The position numbers and the translations under genes were made by a program. A stretch of DNA of 64,000 nucleotides, from positions 1 through 64,000 of the forward strand of contig NZ_JBHZRU010000003.1 of the NCBI RefSeq assembly GCF_043641925.1. Direction: 5' to 3'. Below the pieces are notes generated by a model. That model was given only the letters and a program-made list of their open reading frames with translations, was not told where the DNA came from and searched no databases. Shown here piece after piece: positions 18,450-28,020 of the stretch; position 1 is the first letter of the stretch; every line of letters starts with the position of its first letter. Source of the DNA: Paenisporosarcina quisquiliarum_A (GTDB lineage Bacteria; Bacillota; Bacilli; Bacillales_A; Planococcaceae).

Positions 18450-18608
18450 ATGCAAGAGCAAAAAAGAGAATTCATTTCAAAAGATGATTCCCAAGGAGTG
18501 TTTTCCGATTCGAAGAATGACATAAGACTACTGAATACATGCCTAACATGCGGGCAAGAATTTACTAGTTTCAAAGAGTGTATTCAGTGCTGTGCAGATA
18601 TCGATTAA
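18450..18608 (+). CDS. Small cysteine-rich protein between glcB and aceA
   Basis: 52 aa: polar head (MQEQKREFISKDDSQG) and a C-terminal C-x2-C-x10-C-x2-C-C cluster (CLTCGQEF..ECIQCC), a plausible zinc ribbon. AAGAGGGA five bases before the ATG supports translation. It lies in the glcB-aceA gap, ending 16 bp before the shared palindrome. No family recognised; a metal-binding accessory or regulator of the module is only a guess. Confidence 0.6.
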   Translation: MQEQKREFISKDDSQGVFSDSKNDIRLLNTCLTCGQEFTSFKECIQCCADID

Positions 18609-18623
18609 ATTTTTTTGGCCTAC

Positions 18624-18637
18624 TTGTTATATAACAA
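18624..18637. promoter_or_regulatory. Palindromic operator candidate before aceA
   Basis: TTGTTATATAACAA, perfect 14-bp palindrome 54 bp before the aceA start, sharing the 12-bp core found before glcB. If TTGGCC (18615-18620) is the -35, the palindrome fills the spacer, where binding would block RNA polymerase. Confidence 0.55.
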
Positions 18638-18691
18638 TAATGTAATGTTTGTGTGTATTAAGATAATTAAAGTAAAAGGGAGATAGAAAAA

Positions 18692-19999
18692 TTGGGAAAT
18701 CGCAAACAGCAAGCTGACGCATTAACGAAAAGTTGGAGTGAGGATCGTTGGAATGGTGTAGAACGTTCGTATACAGCTGAACAGGTCATCAAATTAAGAG
18801 GTTCAATCGTAGTTGAACAAACACTTGCTACTTTAGGTGCTAACAGGCTTTGGGATCTTGTGAATAAAGAAAACTATGTGAATGCACTCGGCGCACTGAC
18901 TGGAAATCAAGCGATGCAACAAGTAAAAGCGGGATTGAAAGCAATTTATTTGAGTGGTTGGCAAGTAGCTGCGGATGCCAATCTTTCAGGGCATATGTAT
19001 CCAGACCAAAGCCTGTATCCAAGCAATAGCGTACCACAAGTTGTGAAACGAATTAATCAGACATTGCAACGTGCTGATCAAATTCAGCAAGCGGAAGGTA
19101 AGGGCGATACATATTGGTACGCCCCGATTGTAGCGGATATGGAAGCTGGGTTTGGTGGAACACTGAATGTATTTGAATTAACGAAAGCGATGATTGAAGC
19201 GGGAGCAGGTGGGGTTCATTTAGAAGACCAACTTTCCTCTGAAAAGAAATGTGGTCACCTGGGAGGAAAAGTCTTGCTTCCTACTCAAACTGCCATCCGC
19301 AATCTGATTGCTGCACGTTTAGCGGCAGATGTTATGGGTGTACCGACGGTAATAATTGCTCGTACTGATGCAAATGCGGCTAATCTAATCACGAGCGATG
19401 TGGACCCGTATGATCATCAATTTATTACTGGTGAGCGGACGCCGGAAGGATTCTATCATACGAATGACGGGATCGAACAAGCGATTGCTCGAGGTCTTGC
19501 GTATGCGCCATATGCAGATTTAATTTGGTGTGAAACGTCTGAACCAAATATTGATGAAGCTCAAAAGTTTGCTGAAGCCATTCATGCGAAATTCCCTGGC
19601 AAACTGCTTGCTTATAACTGCTCTCCTTCATTCAATTGGAAAAAGAAACTGGATGAAAAAACAATTGCAAACTTCCAACAAGAGCTTGGGAAAATGGGCT
19701 ACAAATTCCAATTCGTTACACTCGCTGGCTTCCATGTATTGAATTACGGGATGTTCGAACTTGCGAAAGGATATAAAGAGAGAGGCATGTCTGCTTATTC
19801 TGAGTTGCAGGAAGCGGAGTTCGCGGCTGAACAAGACGGCTACACAGCAACTCGCCATCAGCGTGAGGTTGGAACAGGTTACTTTGATGAAATTTCACTC
19901 GTCATTTCAGGAGGAACATCATCCACTACGGCGTTATCAGGTTCAACGGAAGCAGAACAATTTCAAAACGAGGAAGTAGCGGCTTTAGAAGCGAAATGA
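18692..19999 (+). CDS. aceA: Isocitrate lyase
   Basis: 435 aa. Splits isocitrate into succinate and glyoxylate, the first step of the glyoxylate bypass. Signature KKCGH at 185-189 with catalytic Cys187; metal/substrate motifs PIVADMEAGFGG, GGVHLEDQ, IARTDANAA, LAYNCSPSFNWKK. The start is TTG with AAAGGGAG upstream; the family N-terminus (RQQQA..L.K.W) aligns from there. Monocistronic apart from the Cys-rich gene upstream; terminator at 20092-20132. Confidence 0.97.
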   Translation: MGNRKQQADALTKSWSEDRWNGVERSYTAEQVIKLRGSIVVEQTLATLGANRLWDLVNKENYVNALGALTGNQAMQQVKAGLKAIYLSGWQVAADANLSGHMYPDQSLYPSNSVPQVVKRINQTLQRADQIQQAEGKGDTYWYAPIVADMEAGFGGTLNVFELTKAMIEAGAGGVHLEDQLSSEKKCGHLGGKVLLPTQTAIRNLIAARLAADVMGVPTVIIARTDANAANLITSDVDPYDHQFITGERTPEGFYHTNDGIEQAIARGLAYAPYADLIWCETSEPNIDEAQKFAEAIHAKFPGKLLAYNCSPSFNWKKKLDEKTIANFQQELGKMGYKFQFVTLAGFHVLNYGMFELAKGYKERGMSAYSELQEAEFAAEQDGYTATRHQREVGTGYFDEISLVISGGTSSTTALSGSTEAEQFQNEEVAALEAK

Positions 20000-20041
20000 T
20001 AACTAACGCCTCTTGATCAAGCGAATCACCACACGTTATGT

Positions 20042-20072
20042 TTTACACTGCCTCTTTATAATGAGATATAAC
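20042..20072 (+). repeat. 31-bp direct repeat, copy 2 (right of glyoxylate module)
   Basis: TTTACACTGCCTC...ATAAC, 27/31 identical to the copy at 15866-15896, located in the aceA 3' untranslated region just before its terminator. Confidence 0.65.
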
Positions 20073-20091
20073 TAAGTACTACAATAACAGG

Positions 20092-20132
20092 AATAACCGT
20101 CATCACCTTCTTAGGGGTAGACGGTTATTTTC
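20092..20132 (+). terminator. Terminator of aceA
   Basis: AATAACCGTC / GACGGTTATT, then TTCTGTTT. The following 200 bp to the next gene show no further structure I can name. Confidence 0.75.
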
Positions 20133-20332
20133 TGTTTACCAAAGAATTTGGGGGGATAGAGATGATAATTGAAAAATAACTATTCTCACGATCTTGTCAT
20201 TTAGACGAATAGCGTAACGTAGAGCTAGCCCTAAATATTTCTACTATTATGATATAAACCATATACCATTAAAATCTCAAATGGTAAAATATGATAATAA
20301 CATAAAATGTACATTAAGAAAGACGGTGTTTT

Positions 20333-21001
20333 ATGGGTTCTAGAATTATGCATTACTGTATTTCATCACTAATTGCGGATAAGCTAGAAATCGAACATAA
20401 AAGTGAGTTTATGCTCGGAGGGATTGCACCTGATATACACGGTCTAATGGGTGTAGCAAAAGGTGTCACACATTTTAAGGATTTTGACGACAATGGAAAG
20501 AGCCATATAAATATTATGAGATTTTATGAGACGTATAAGCATGTTATACATGAACCCTTTTATCTTGGATATTTGTGTCACCTAGTATCCGATGTCGTAT
20601 GGTTGGATGTATATTTTGAAATCGTGGAATACGTTTCACCAGAGCAGTGGGTTGAGAAGTTGAACATCGCTTATGGTGACTTTGGAAAACTAAATAGAAG
20701 GATTATAGATCACTACTCTCTTAGGCTTCAACATCATGAAATTCCTATTATAAGCATTTGCAATTATAACGTTGATTTCTTGCCAACCTTAGTCGAATTG
20801 CTTGGTGACGATTTCTCAAGCAATGAAGAATTTAAGCAGGAACCATTGGAGTTATTTAATAATGACAATAGTCAAATACATGATTATATTAGCAGATCAG
20901 TTACTCAGTGCATCGATACACTAACTAATTTAAATATCATTGACACTTTAAATTCTATACACCCTGAAAACCCGAAAATTAAACTTATTAATAAACGGTA
21001 A
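20333..21001 (+). CDS. Zinc-dependent phospholipase C-like hydrolase
   Basis: 222 aa of the Zn_dep_PLPC family. N-terminus MGSRIMHYCISSLIADKL, then MLGGIAPDIHG, THFKD, and GYLCHLVSDVVW supply the His and Asp ligands expected of the metal site. No signal peptide, so cytoplasmic, unlike secreted phospholipases; related bacterial proteins are annotated as hydrolases of unknown substrate. Weak ribosome binding site (ACGGTG). First gene of the accessory stretch after the glyoxylate module. Confidence 0.75.
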   Translation: MGSRIMHYCISSLIADKLEIEHKSEFMLGGIAPDIHGLMGVAKGVTHFKDFDDNGKSHINIMRFYETYKHVIHEPFYLGYLCHLVSDVVWLDVYFEIVEYVSPEQWVEKLNIAYGDFGKLNRRIIDHYSLRLQHHEIPIISICNYNVDFLPTLVELLGDDFSSNEEFKQEPLELFNNDNSQIHDYISRSVTQCIDTLTNLNIIDTLNSIHPENPKIKLINKR

Positions 21002-21077
21002 AACGTTTGTAGTGAGCAGTAGAGTTTATTTTAAAGTAAAACACCATACAACACATATCTTAAGGAGGAATAGTCAG

Positions 21078-21311
21078 ATGAAAATGTATTTGTTTTTGGG
21101 TCTAGTCCTTCTTTCTGTATCTATTTTTACGTTAATTAACTCTGAACATGACAATCTTTTAGTCCCAATTATAAACATGACATTAGCTCTACTACTTTTA
21201 AAACTAGGCTTTTCTACACTCAAGGGAAAAAATAGACAATCAAGTGTATTTTTATTGATTGCATCTGGACTCCTATTTATCTTTACTTTAGCAAAACTAT
21301 TTTTTAACTAA
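21078..21311 (+). CDS. Small membrane protein, DUF3953-like
   Basis: 77 aa with three hydrophobic segments (about 2-19, 29-45, 54-74) and a short basic loop KGKNRQSS. Length and segment pattern resemble DUF3953 proteins of Bacillus; this is resemblance only. GGAGGA seven bases before the ATG sets the start; the in-frame longer version lacks a site. Function unknown. Confidence 0.6.
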   Translation: MKMYLFLGLVLLSVSIFTLINSEHDNLLVPIINMTLALLLLKLGFSTLKGKNRQSSVFLLIASGLLFIFTLAKLFFN

Positions 21312-21715
21312 CCCCATGAGAACGCGTGTTCTTTATTAGTGGGTGTGATCGAACTAATTAAAATCATTTCTTAAAGATGCAAACCAGAGGGAAATAATCT
21401 GAAAAGTCAATGAATCGAGTTGTCTATAGGTTAAGACAAGACCGGATTGTCTTAACTAAATGAAATTTGTGAATTATATGGACCTTTGAATAATTTTCGA
21501 CGGGGATTAAAGTTCTCTATATACGAAACTGTATTACTGAACGATATTTAACGCATTGATACCACCAAAAATGTTTACCAATATTAAATTCCAAATTAAA
21601 CAATCCCTGTTCTTATTACAATTGATAATATTTTTGAAACTTTTTACCATTACTTTTCGTAACTAATAAAAATATATATGACTAGTTTTTGTATGAAAAA
21701 TAAAGGGGGTTTACT
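21312..21715. other. 404-bp AT-rich intergenic stretch
   Basis: No gene, terminator or repeat that I can support. It probably carries the promoter of the following 206-aa gene, but no -35/-10 pair is convincing. Confidence 0.5.
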
Positions 21716-22336
21716 ATGAGTATCGAGAAGAAGGTATCTTTAGGTTTAACACAATTTATTAAATACACTTTAAAAGGCAGTGGAGCACAGGCAAACATGG
21801 TAAGACAAATAAAATATCAAGACGAATATCATCCAGCCTTTGATTATTGGAAAACATTAAGAGATGGAATCATTAAATATCACTCGGAAAATCACGATAC
21901 TGATTATCTGTATGAATTAATAAATTCTGTGGATCTAAAAAAACAAGAAAACTATAGAAATGCAATTAAAGAGTATTTGAAATTTTTTAAGAAGAAAGAG
22001 GTTGTATGGTTTGATCCAGGTAAAGCGCATTGGTCAATTAACGATGTACTAATACGTTCCAGCCCAGAATTAGGGCTTATTATTGATGGACAGCCATATT
22101 TAATAAAGCTATATTTTGCTGGAAAGAAAGAAAAAATAGATAAGCGTATTTGTAAAGATTCGTTAACGTTGATGCAAAATTCTATCTTCGATAAAACAAT
22201 AGAAGATACTGTGAAATTTGGTATATTTAATATCCAGAAATCAAAACTAATAGTTAATGACAATTTTAACGAAGATGATCTTATAGCATTAGAAGCACAA
22301 GCAGTACAGTTTATGTATATTTGGAACAAAATATAA
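21716..22336 (+). CDS. Protein of unknown function before the type I R-M operon
   Basis: 206 aa, not recognised. N-terminal third helical and basic (KKVSLGLTQFIKYTLKGSGAQANMVRQIKY), followed by EYLKFFKKKEVVWFDPGKAHW and a beta-rich stretch VLIRSSPELGLIIDGQPYLIKLYF that could be part of a nuclease-like or binding fold. AAAGGGGGT precedes the ATG, and its own terminator follows at 22348-22383, so it is a separate transcript from hsdR 164 bp on. Base use is AT-rich like the rest of the island. Confidence 0.65.
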   Translation: MSIEKKVSLGLTQFIKYTLKGSGAQANMVRQIKYQDEYHPAFDYWKTLRDGIIKYHSENHDTDYLYELINSVDLKKQENYRNAIKEYLKFFKKKEVVWFDPGKAHWSINDVLIRSSPELGLIIDGQPYLIKLYFAGKKEKIDKRICKDSLTLMQNSIFDKTIEDTVKFGIFNIQKSKLIVNDNFNEDDLIALEAQAVQFMYIWNKI

Positions 22337-22347
22337 ATGTAATCATG

Positions 22348-22383
22348 AAAGCAAATAAATTTAATAGATTTATTTGCTTTTTA
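22348..22383 (+). terminator. Terminator after the 206-aa gene
   Basis: AAAGCAAATAAAT / ATTTATTTGCTTT with a 7-nt loop, then TTAATTT. Confidence 0.8.
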
Positions 22384-22499
22384 ATTTCACTTTGCAACTT
22401 GATTACCATTCCTTATATCTACTAGAAACAAGGTACAGTGGGTAGTTACTGTGGTAAAATTATGGGAAAAGACTCATGGCCATAAAGGGGGAATTTTAA

Positions 22500-25250
22500 A
22501 TGGCTTATCAATCAGAACAACAATTAGAGAACGAAATGATTCGTCAGCTCATTCAACTTGGCTATGAAAAGGTCTCAATCCCTTCCGTAGAACATTTACA
22601 ACAAAATTTCCGTAAACAAATCAACCGCATAAATACAGAAAACCTAGATGGAACGCCATTATCAGATAAAGAATTTGAACGCTTACTCTTGCAAATAGAA
22701 GGGAAAAGTGTTTTTGAGTCTGCGAAAATACTTCGTGATAAAGAAACGATTACACGTGATGACGATAGCACGCTTTACTTGGTTTTATATGATACACAAA
22801 ATTACAAGAACAATCATCTTCAAGTAACGCATCAAACTACTGTTATAGGAAGATATACAAATCGCTATGATGTTACGCTACTCATTAACGGGTTACCAGT
22901 GGTGCAAATTGAGTTGAAACGCCGTGGACTTCACTTTGCTGAGAGCTATAACCAAATCATGCGCTACCGCAAAGACTCATACGGTGGTTTATTTAACTAT
23001 CTGCAACTGTTCGTGGTGTCTAATGGTGTGGATACAAAGTACTTTGCGAATTCTGATCGTGAACCGATGAAGAGTCACATGTTCTTTTGGTCAGACGATT
23101 CGAACAAGCGAATCGCACAATTAGAAGATTTCACTAAAACATTTTTCGAACCAGTTATGCTTCAAAACCTTATTAACAAATATATGATCGTAAACGAAAC
23201 GGACAAACACTTAATGGTCATGCGGCCTTATCAAATTTATGCCGTGGAAAATATTATCAAACAAACACTTGAAAATGAAGAAAATGGCTATGTGTGGCAT
23301 ACAACGGGAAGTGGGAAGACACTCACTTCATTTAAAACAAGTGAACTTCTATCTCAAGAGGAGAAGATTAAAAAAGTAATTTTCCTAGTCGATCGAAAAG
23401 ACTTAGATGCACAAACAATGCAGGAATTTAATAAGTTCGAAAAAGGCTCAGTTGATACAACAGATAAAACAGACGTTTTAGTGAATCAACTTCAAGACCC
23501 ACTTAGAAAGCGAATTATCACAACCATTCAAAAGATGGCCAATGCGGTGAAGAATTCACGATACGAATCTATCATGAAGCTTTACGAAAATGAAAAAGTC
23601 GTATTCATTATTGATGAATGTCATCGTTCTCAATTTGGTGAGATGAACCGTTTAATTAAAAAGCATTTCAAAAAAGCGCAATATATTGGTTTTACAGGTA
23701 CCCCTCGCTTTGTTGCGAATAAAAGCCAAGATGGCCGCACAACATCTGACTTATTTAAAGAATGTCTTCATACATACCTGATTAAAGATGCCATCAATGA
23801 TGGGAACGTATTAGGTTTTTCGGTTGAATATATTCGTACGATTAAAGGTAAAGAAGGGATAGACGATGTAACAAAGGCTCCAGGTATTGACCAACAAGAG
23901 CTATGGATGTCTGAATCTCGAATTACGAATATCGCTAAACACATTACGGATGTTCATGGGAATAAAACGAACAATAAAAAATACACAGCTATTTTAACCG
24001 TTGAAAGTATTCCAGCAGCTATTAAATATTACGATGCTTTCAAAAAACTAGACACAAAGCTGAAAATCACATCCATTTTCACTTATGGAACCAATGAAGA
24101 AAGTGTAGAAAATCAAGAACACTCTAGACATTCTCTTGAGCGCATCATTACAGACTATAATGGAGAATTTGGGACGAACTTCTCTACAGATAAGTTCTCA
24201 TCATATTTTGCGGATGTCTCAAAGAAAATAAAAACTACTCAAATAGATTTGTTAATTGTAGTGGATATGTTCTTAACTGGCTTTGACGCAAAAACACTTA
24301 GTACTCTTTATGTCGACCGTAACTTGAAACACCATAACTTGATTCAAGCCTTTTCACGAACTAATCGTGTAGAAGGTCCAAAGAAAATGTACGGCAACAT
24401 CGTTTGTTATCGTAATTTAAAAGACGCTACGGACGAAGCAATTCGTTTGTTCTCACAAACTGGAGATACAGGTGTTGTATTAATGAAAGAATACAATCAA
24501 TATCTTGCTGATTTTAAGGATCAATTGGAGATTTTACTGCAAGTTGCAAACTCGCCTCAAACAGTTGATGATCTTGAAGGTGAAACAAAACAAAAAGAAT
24601 TTGTTATAGCTTTCCGCGATCTCACAAAAGTCCTTACAAAACTTAAAACGTTTGTGGAATTCGATTTTGAAGCAGAAGAGCTTGGTATTGATGAGCAAAC
24701 CTATCAAGATTTTCGAAGTAAATATCTTCATCTGTATGAAATCAATCAGAAAACAGAAGTTCAGAAAGTTTCTGTCATTGATGACGTCGATTTTGAAATT
24801 GAATTGATGCAAACAGATCGTATTGATGTGGATTATATTCTTGAATTGTTACGTAATATTAACTTTGAAGATAAACAAGAACGTGATGTTGCGGTAAGAA
24901 GAGCGATTAAAGAAGTAAATGCCTCAGCTAGTGACGAAATGCGTTTGAAACGAGATTTATTGCTTGAATTCCTGAAACGTGTAGCTCCAACACTCACAAA
25001 CAATGATTCTGTTGATCAAAAATTCCATGATTTCGAAAATGATAGACGGAAACAAGAAATTCAACTAATGTCACAGCAACTCCAAGTGGCAGAAGAAAAG
25101 CTAGAATATTTCTTGCATGAATTTGAGTTCAAAGGAGTTTCTCCAGACCAAGAAATCAACGATGCCATTAAAGCCCCATTCAAAGAAAAGCGAAAACGCG
25201 TGCAAGCCTTGAAAGATTTTATTTATTCCAATGTACGCAAGTACTCATAA
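22500..25250 (+). CDS. hsdR: Type I restriction enzyme, R subunit
   Basis: 916 aa. ATP-dependent DNA translocase and nuclease of a type I R-M complex. PD-(D/E)xK nuclease near the N-terminus: Asp124 in YDVTLL and E138-L-K140; helicase Walker A TTGSGKT (268-274), DECH box (372-375), GFTGTP, and motif VI QAFSRTNRV. The C-terminal about 200 residues are helical, for contact with HsdM. No frame disruption, so probably active. Promoter lies in the 164-bp gap; hsdM starts 18 bp after. Confidence 0.96.
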   Translation: MAYQSEQQLENEMIRQLIQLGYEKVSIPSVEHLQQNFRKQINRINTENLDGTPLSDKEFERLLLQIEGKSVFESAKILRDKETITRDDDSTLYLVLYDTQNYKNNHLQVTHQTTVIGRYTNRYDVTLLINGLPVVQIELKRRGLHFAESYNQIMRYRKDSYGGLFNYLQLFVVSNGVDTKYFANSDREPMKSHMFFWSDDSNKRIAQLEDFTKTFFEPVMLQNLINKYMIVNETDKHLMVMRPYQIYAVENIIKQTLENEENGYVWHTTGSGKTLTSFKTSELLSQEEKIKKVIFLVDRKDLDAQTMQEFNKFEKGSVDTTDKTDVLVNQLQDPLRKRIITTIQKMANAVKNSRYESIMKLYENEKVVFIIDECHRSQFGEMNRLIKKHFKKAQYIGFTGTPRFVANKSQDGRTTSDLFKECLHTYLIKDAINDGNVLGFSVEYIRTIKGKEGIDDVTKAPGIDQQELWMSESRITNIAKHITDVHGNKTNNKKYTAILTVESIPAAIKYYDAFKKLDTKLKITSIFTYGTNEESVENQEHSRHSLERIITDYNGEFGTNFSTDKFSSYFADVSKKIKTTQIDLLIVVDMFLTGFDAKTLSTLYVDRNLKHHNLIQAFSRTNRVEGPKKMYGNIVCYRNLKDATDEAIRLFSQTGDTGVVLMKEYNQYLADFKDQLEILLQVANSPQTVDDLEGETKQKEFVIAFRDLTKVLTKLKTFVEFDFEAEELGIDEQTYQDFRSKYLHLYEINQKTEVQKVSVIDDVDFEIELMQTDRIDVDYILELLRNINFEDKQERDVAVRRAIKEVNASASDEMRLKRDLLLEFLKRVAPTLTNNDSVDQKFHDFENDRRKQEIQLMSQQLQVAEEKLEYFLHEFEFKGVSPDQEINDAIKAPFKEKRKRVQALKDFIYSNVRKYS

Positions 25251-25268
25251 ATTGAGGAGATTTTATAC

Positions 25269-26822
25269 ATGACAACTTCAGAAAAACAACGGCTCCAACA
25301 AGCAGAATTGCATAAAAAACTATGGACAATGGCCAATGATTTGCGTGGTCAAATGGAAGCATACGATTTTAAAAACTATATCTTAGGGTTGATTTTCTAT
25401 CGCTACCTTTCTGAAAAGACGGAAGCACGTATTGAAAAATTACTAGAAGAAGACAATATCGCTTACGAAGATGCGTGGAAAGACGAAGAATATAAAGAAG
25501 GTTTAATCGAAACTTTACTTGAAGAAATCGGTTTCGTGATTGAACCTGAATTTCTTTTCTCTTCGATGGTCAAAGAAATTCATATAGGCGAAAAAGGGAA
25601 CTTCGACATTGAGCTTCTACATAAAGCCATTAAAGCCATTGAACAGTCTTCGTTAGGAACAAACAGCCAACAAGATTTCGAAAATTTATTTGACGACATG
25701 GATTTAACGTCTTCTAAATTGGGACGTGATGTAAAGTCACGCTCAAAACTGATTGCTAAGATCATGGTGAGCATCAACGAAATTCCATTCTTACATGATG
25801 ATGTTGATATTGATGTATTAGGAGATGCCTATGAATACTTAATCTCTCAGTTCGCTGCAAACGCAGGGAAGAAAGCAGGCGAGTTTTACACGCCACAACA
25901 AGTTTCGAAAATCTTAGCGAAAATAGTTACGCATAATAAACCCAATTTAAGAAATGTTTATGACCCTACATGTGGATCAGGCTCTCTTATGTTACGAGTT
26001 GCTAAAGAATCCAATGTCCGTTTGTTTTATGGACAAGAACTTACAACAACAACATTCAACTTAGCGCGAATGAACATGTTGCTACATGACTTACGCTACA
26101 CAGACTTTGATATTAAAAATGACGATACTTTAGAAAACCCTCGTCACATCGATATGCGTTTTGAAGCAGTCGTAGCTAATCCACCATACAGTGCTAACTG
26201 GAGTGCAGATGCAAAATATTTTGACGATGATCGTTTCAGTGCTTACGGAAAACTAGCTCCAAAATCAAAAGCTGATTTTGCATTTGTTCAACATATGATC
26301 CATCAACTTGACGACAATGGAAAAATGGCCGTCGTTCTTCCCCATGGCGTTTTATTCCGCGGGGCAGCAGAGGGTATTATTCGCAAATATTTGATTGAAG
26401 AAAAGAATTACTTAGATGCAGTTATTGGACTTCCAGCGAATGTGTTTTTTGGTACTTCTATACCGACATGTATTTTAGTATTTAAAAAGTCCCGTGAATC
26501 TAATGACAATGTGATTTTCATTGACGCGTCTAATGAATTCGAAAAAGGGAAGAACCAAAATATTTTAACAGATGATAATGTTGAAAAAATAGTAGAAACA
26601 TATACCTCACGAGAAACTATTGAGAAATATTCATATGCAGCATCATTAAATGAAATTAAAGAAAATGAATACAACTTAAATATCCCCCGTTACGTAGATA
26701 CATTTGAAGAAGAAGAGGCAATTGATTTAGAAGTTGTTTCAAAACGATTGAAGGAAATCGATGAAGAGATTGTTGAGATAGATGTTGAACTAGCTCGGTA
26801 CTTTAAAGAGTTGGGAGTATAA
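25269..26822 (+). CDS. hsdM: Type I restriction-modification enzyme, M subunit
   Basis: 517 aa. N6-adenine DNA methyltransferase: N-terminal helical HsdM domain (LWTMANDLRGQMEAYDFKNYILGLIFYRYLSEK), GEFYTPQQVSKIL, SAM motif DPTCGSGS (232-239), catalytic NPPY (304-307), and a C-terminal coiled coil (VVSKRLKEIDEEIVEIDVEL) that contacts HsdS. GAGGAG ribosome binding site. Modifies host sites so that HsdR does not cut. Confidence 0.96.
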   Translation: MTTSEKQRLQQAELHKKLWTMANDLRGQMEAYDFKNYILGLIFYRYLSEKTEARIEKLLEEDNIAYEDAWKDEEYKEGLIETLLEEIGFVIEPEFLFSSMVKEIHIGEKGNFDIELLHKAIKAIEQSSLGTNSQQDFENLFDDMDLTSSKLGRDVKSRSKLIAKIMVSINEIPFLHDDVDIDVLGDAYEYLISQFAANAGKKAGEFYTPQQVSKILAKIVTHNKPNLRNVYDPTCGSGSLMLRVAKESNVRLFYGQELTTTTFNLARMNMLLHDLRYTDFDIKNDDTLENPRHIDMRFEAVVANPPYSANWSADAKYFDDDRFSAYGKLAPKSKADFAFVQHMIHQLDDNGKMAVVLPHGVLFRGAAEGIIRKYLIEEKNYLDAVIGLPANVFFGTSIPTCILVFKKSRESNDNVIFIDASNEFEKGKNQNILTDDNVEKIVETYTSRETIEKYSYAASLNEIKENEYNLNIPRYVDTFEEEEAIDLEVVSKRLKEIDEEIVEIDVELARYFKELGV

Positions 26823-26824
26823 AA

Positions 26825-28000
26825 ATGACTGTTAAAAGCATTACTTTAGGTGAGTTATTAGAATTTAAAAATGGACTTAATTACTTGAAATCAGATTCCG
26901 GTGTAAATGTTTATTCGGTAGGAGTAAGAAACTTCCGTGAACAGCAACTTAAGAATGTCAAAAGCTTAGAAAGAATAAACCTTTCTCAAAAACCAAGCAG
27001 CGATTATAAGTTGCAAAAGAATGATTTATTATTTGTAAGATCAAATGGTAATAAAAACCTTATAGGTCGCATGATACTTGTTGATGAATTAGACGAAGAT
27101 GTTTATTATTCAGGATTTATAATTAGAGGCAGAATAAAAAGTGAACAAATATCAGCAGCTTTCTTGTTATATTGTGAAGAATTAATAAAAAAACAAATTC
27201 GAAAAGTATCTGGTGGTACTAACATAAATAATCTTAGCCAAGGTATTTTAAATGATGTAAATATTCCTTTGATTCCTATTAAATTACAAGAAAAACATGC
27301 AGCTTTCTTACTCATGTTAGACAATAAAATTCAAAAACAATCAGAAAAAATCAAGTTATTGGAAGTACAGAAAAAAGGGCTTATGCAGAAAATCTTTAAG
27401 CGAGAGATTCGATTTAAAGATGATGAGGGCAAGGATTTTCACGAGTGGAAAGAGACATCTTTTGATGATTTGTTTCAATCTAGAAATATTAAACAAATTC
27501 CGACAGTTGATGCACCATTAATGGCATTTACTTCAACGGGTGGGGTAGAAGAAAAAGGCGCTAGATTTGATAGAGAGTTTCTTGTGAAAAACGAAAATAA
27601 AACTTATAAGAGAACGGAATTTAATGACTTAATTTATAGTTCAAATAATTTGGATGTCGGAGCTATTGGCAGAAATAAATATGGTACAGCGGTTATATCC
27701 GATGTATATGAAATATTTAAAGTGAAAAGTACGACGGTTGCCGAATTTGCAGAATGTTTAATTCAGCAAAAAAACGTTTTGCATGAAATTTTAAAGTATA
27801 GACAAGGTGCTTTATATGGTCAATATAGAATTCATGCAATCGATTTTCTAAGTGTGATAGTTAAATTACCGTTAATAGAAGAACAAAAGAAAATTGGGGC
27901 TTTCTCTTCAAAATTAGATGAAAAGATTCAGATAGAAAAAGAAAAAGTATCAACACTTAGATTACAAAAACAAGCCTTCATGCAACATATGTTCATCTAA
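26825..28000 (+). CDS. hsdS: Type I restriction-modification enzyme, specificity subunit
   Basis: 391 aa with two target-recognition domains (about 1-150 and 200-350), each followed by a conserved helix: IPLIPIKLQEKHAAFLLMLDNKIQKQSEKIKLLEVQKKG in the middle (seen as two separate runs) and the similar IEEQKKIGAFSSKLDEKIQIEKEKVSTL at the end. This repeat arrangement recognises a split DNA target. Starts two bases after hsdM. Both halves are intact. Target sequence cannot be read from the protein. Confidence 0.94.
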   Translation: MTVKSITLGELLEFKNGLNYLKSDSGVNVYSVGVRNFREQQLKNVKSLERINLSQKPSSDYKLQKNDLLFVRSNGNKNLIGRMILVDELDEDVYYSGFIIRGRIKSEQISAAFLLYCEELIKKQIRKVSGGTNINNLSQGILNDVNIPLIPIKLQEKHAAFLLMLDNKIQKQSEKIKLLEVQKKGLMQKIFKREIRFKDDEGKDFHEWKETSFDDLFQSRNIKQIPTVDAPLMAFTSTGGVEEKGARFDREFLVKNENKTYKRTEFNDLIYSSNNLDVGAIGRNKYGTAVISDVYEIFKVKSTTVAEFAECLIQQKNVLHEILKYRQGALYGQYRIHAIDFLSVIVKLPLIEEQKKIGAFSSKLDEKIQIEKEKVSTLRLQKQAFMQHMFI

Positions 28001-28020
28001 TTGCAAAGGGGATGGTAAAT

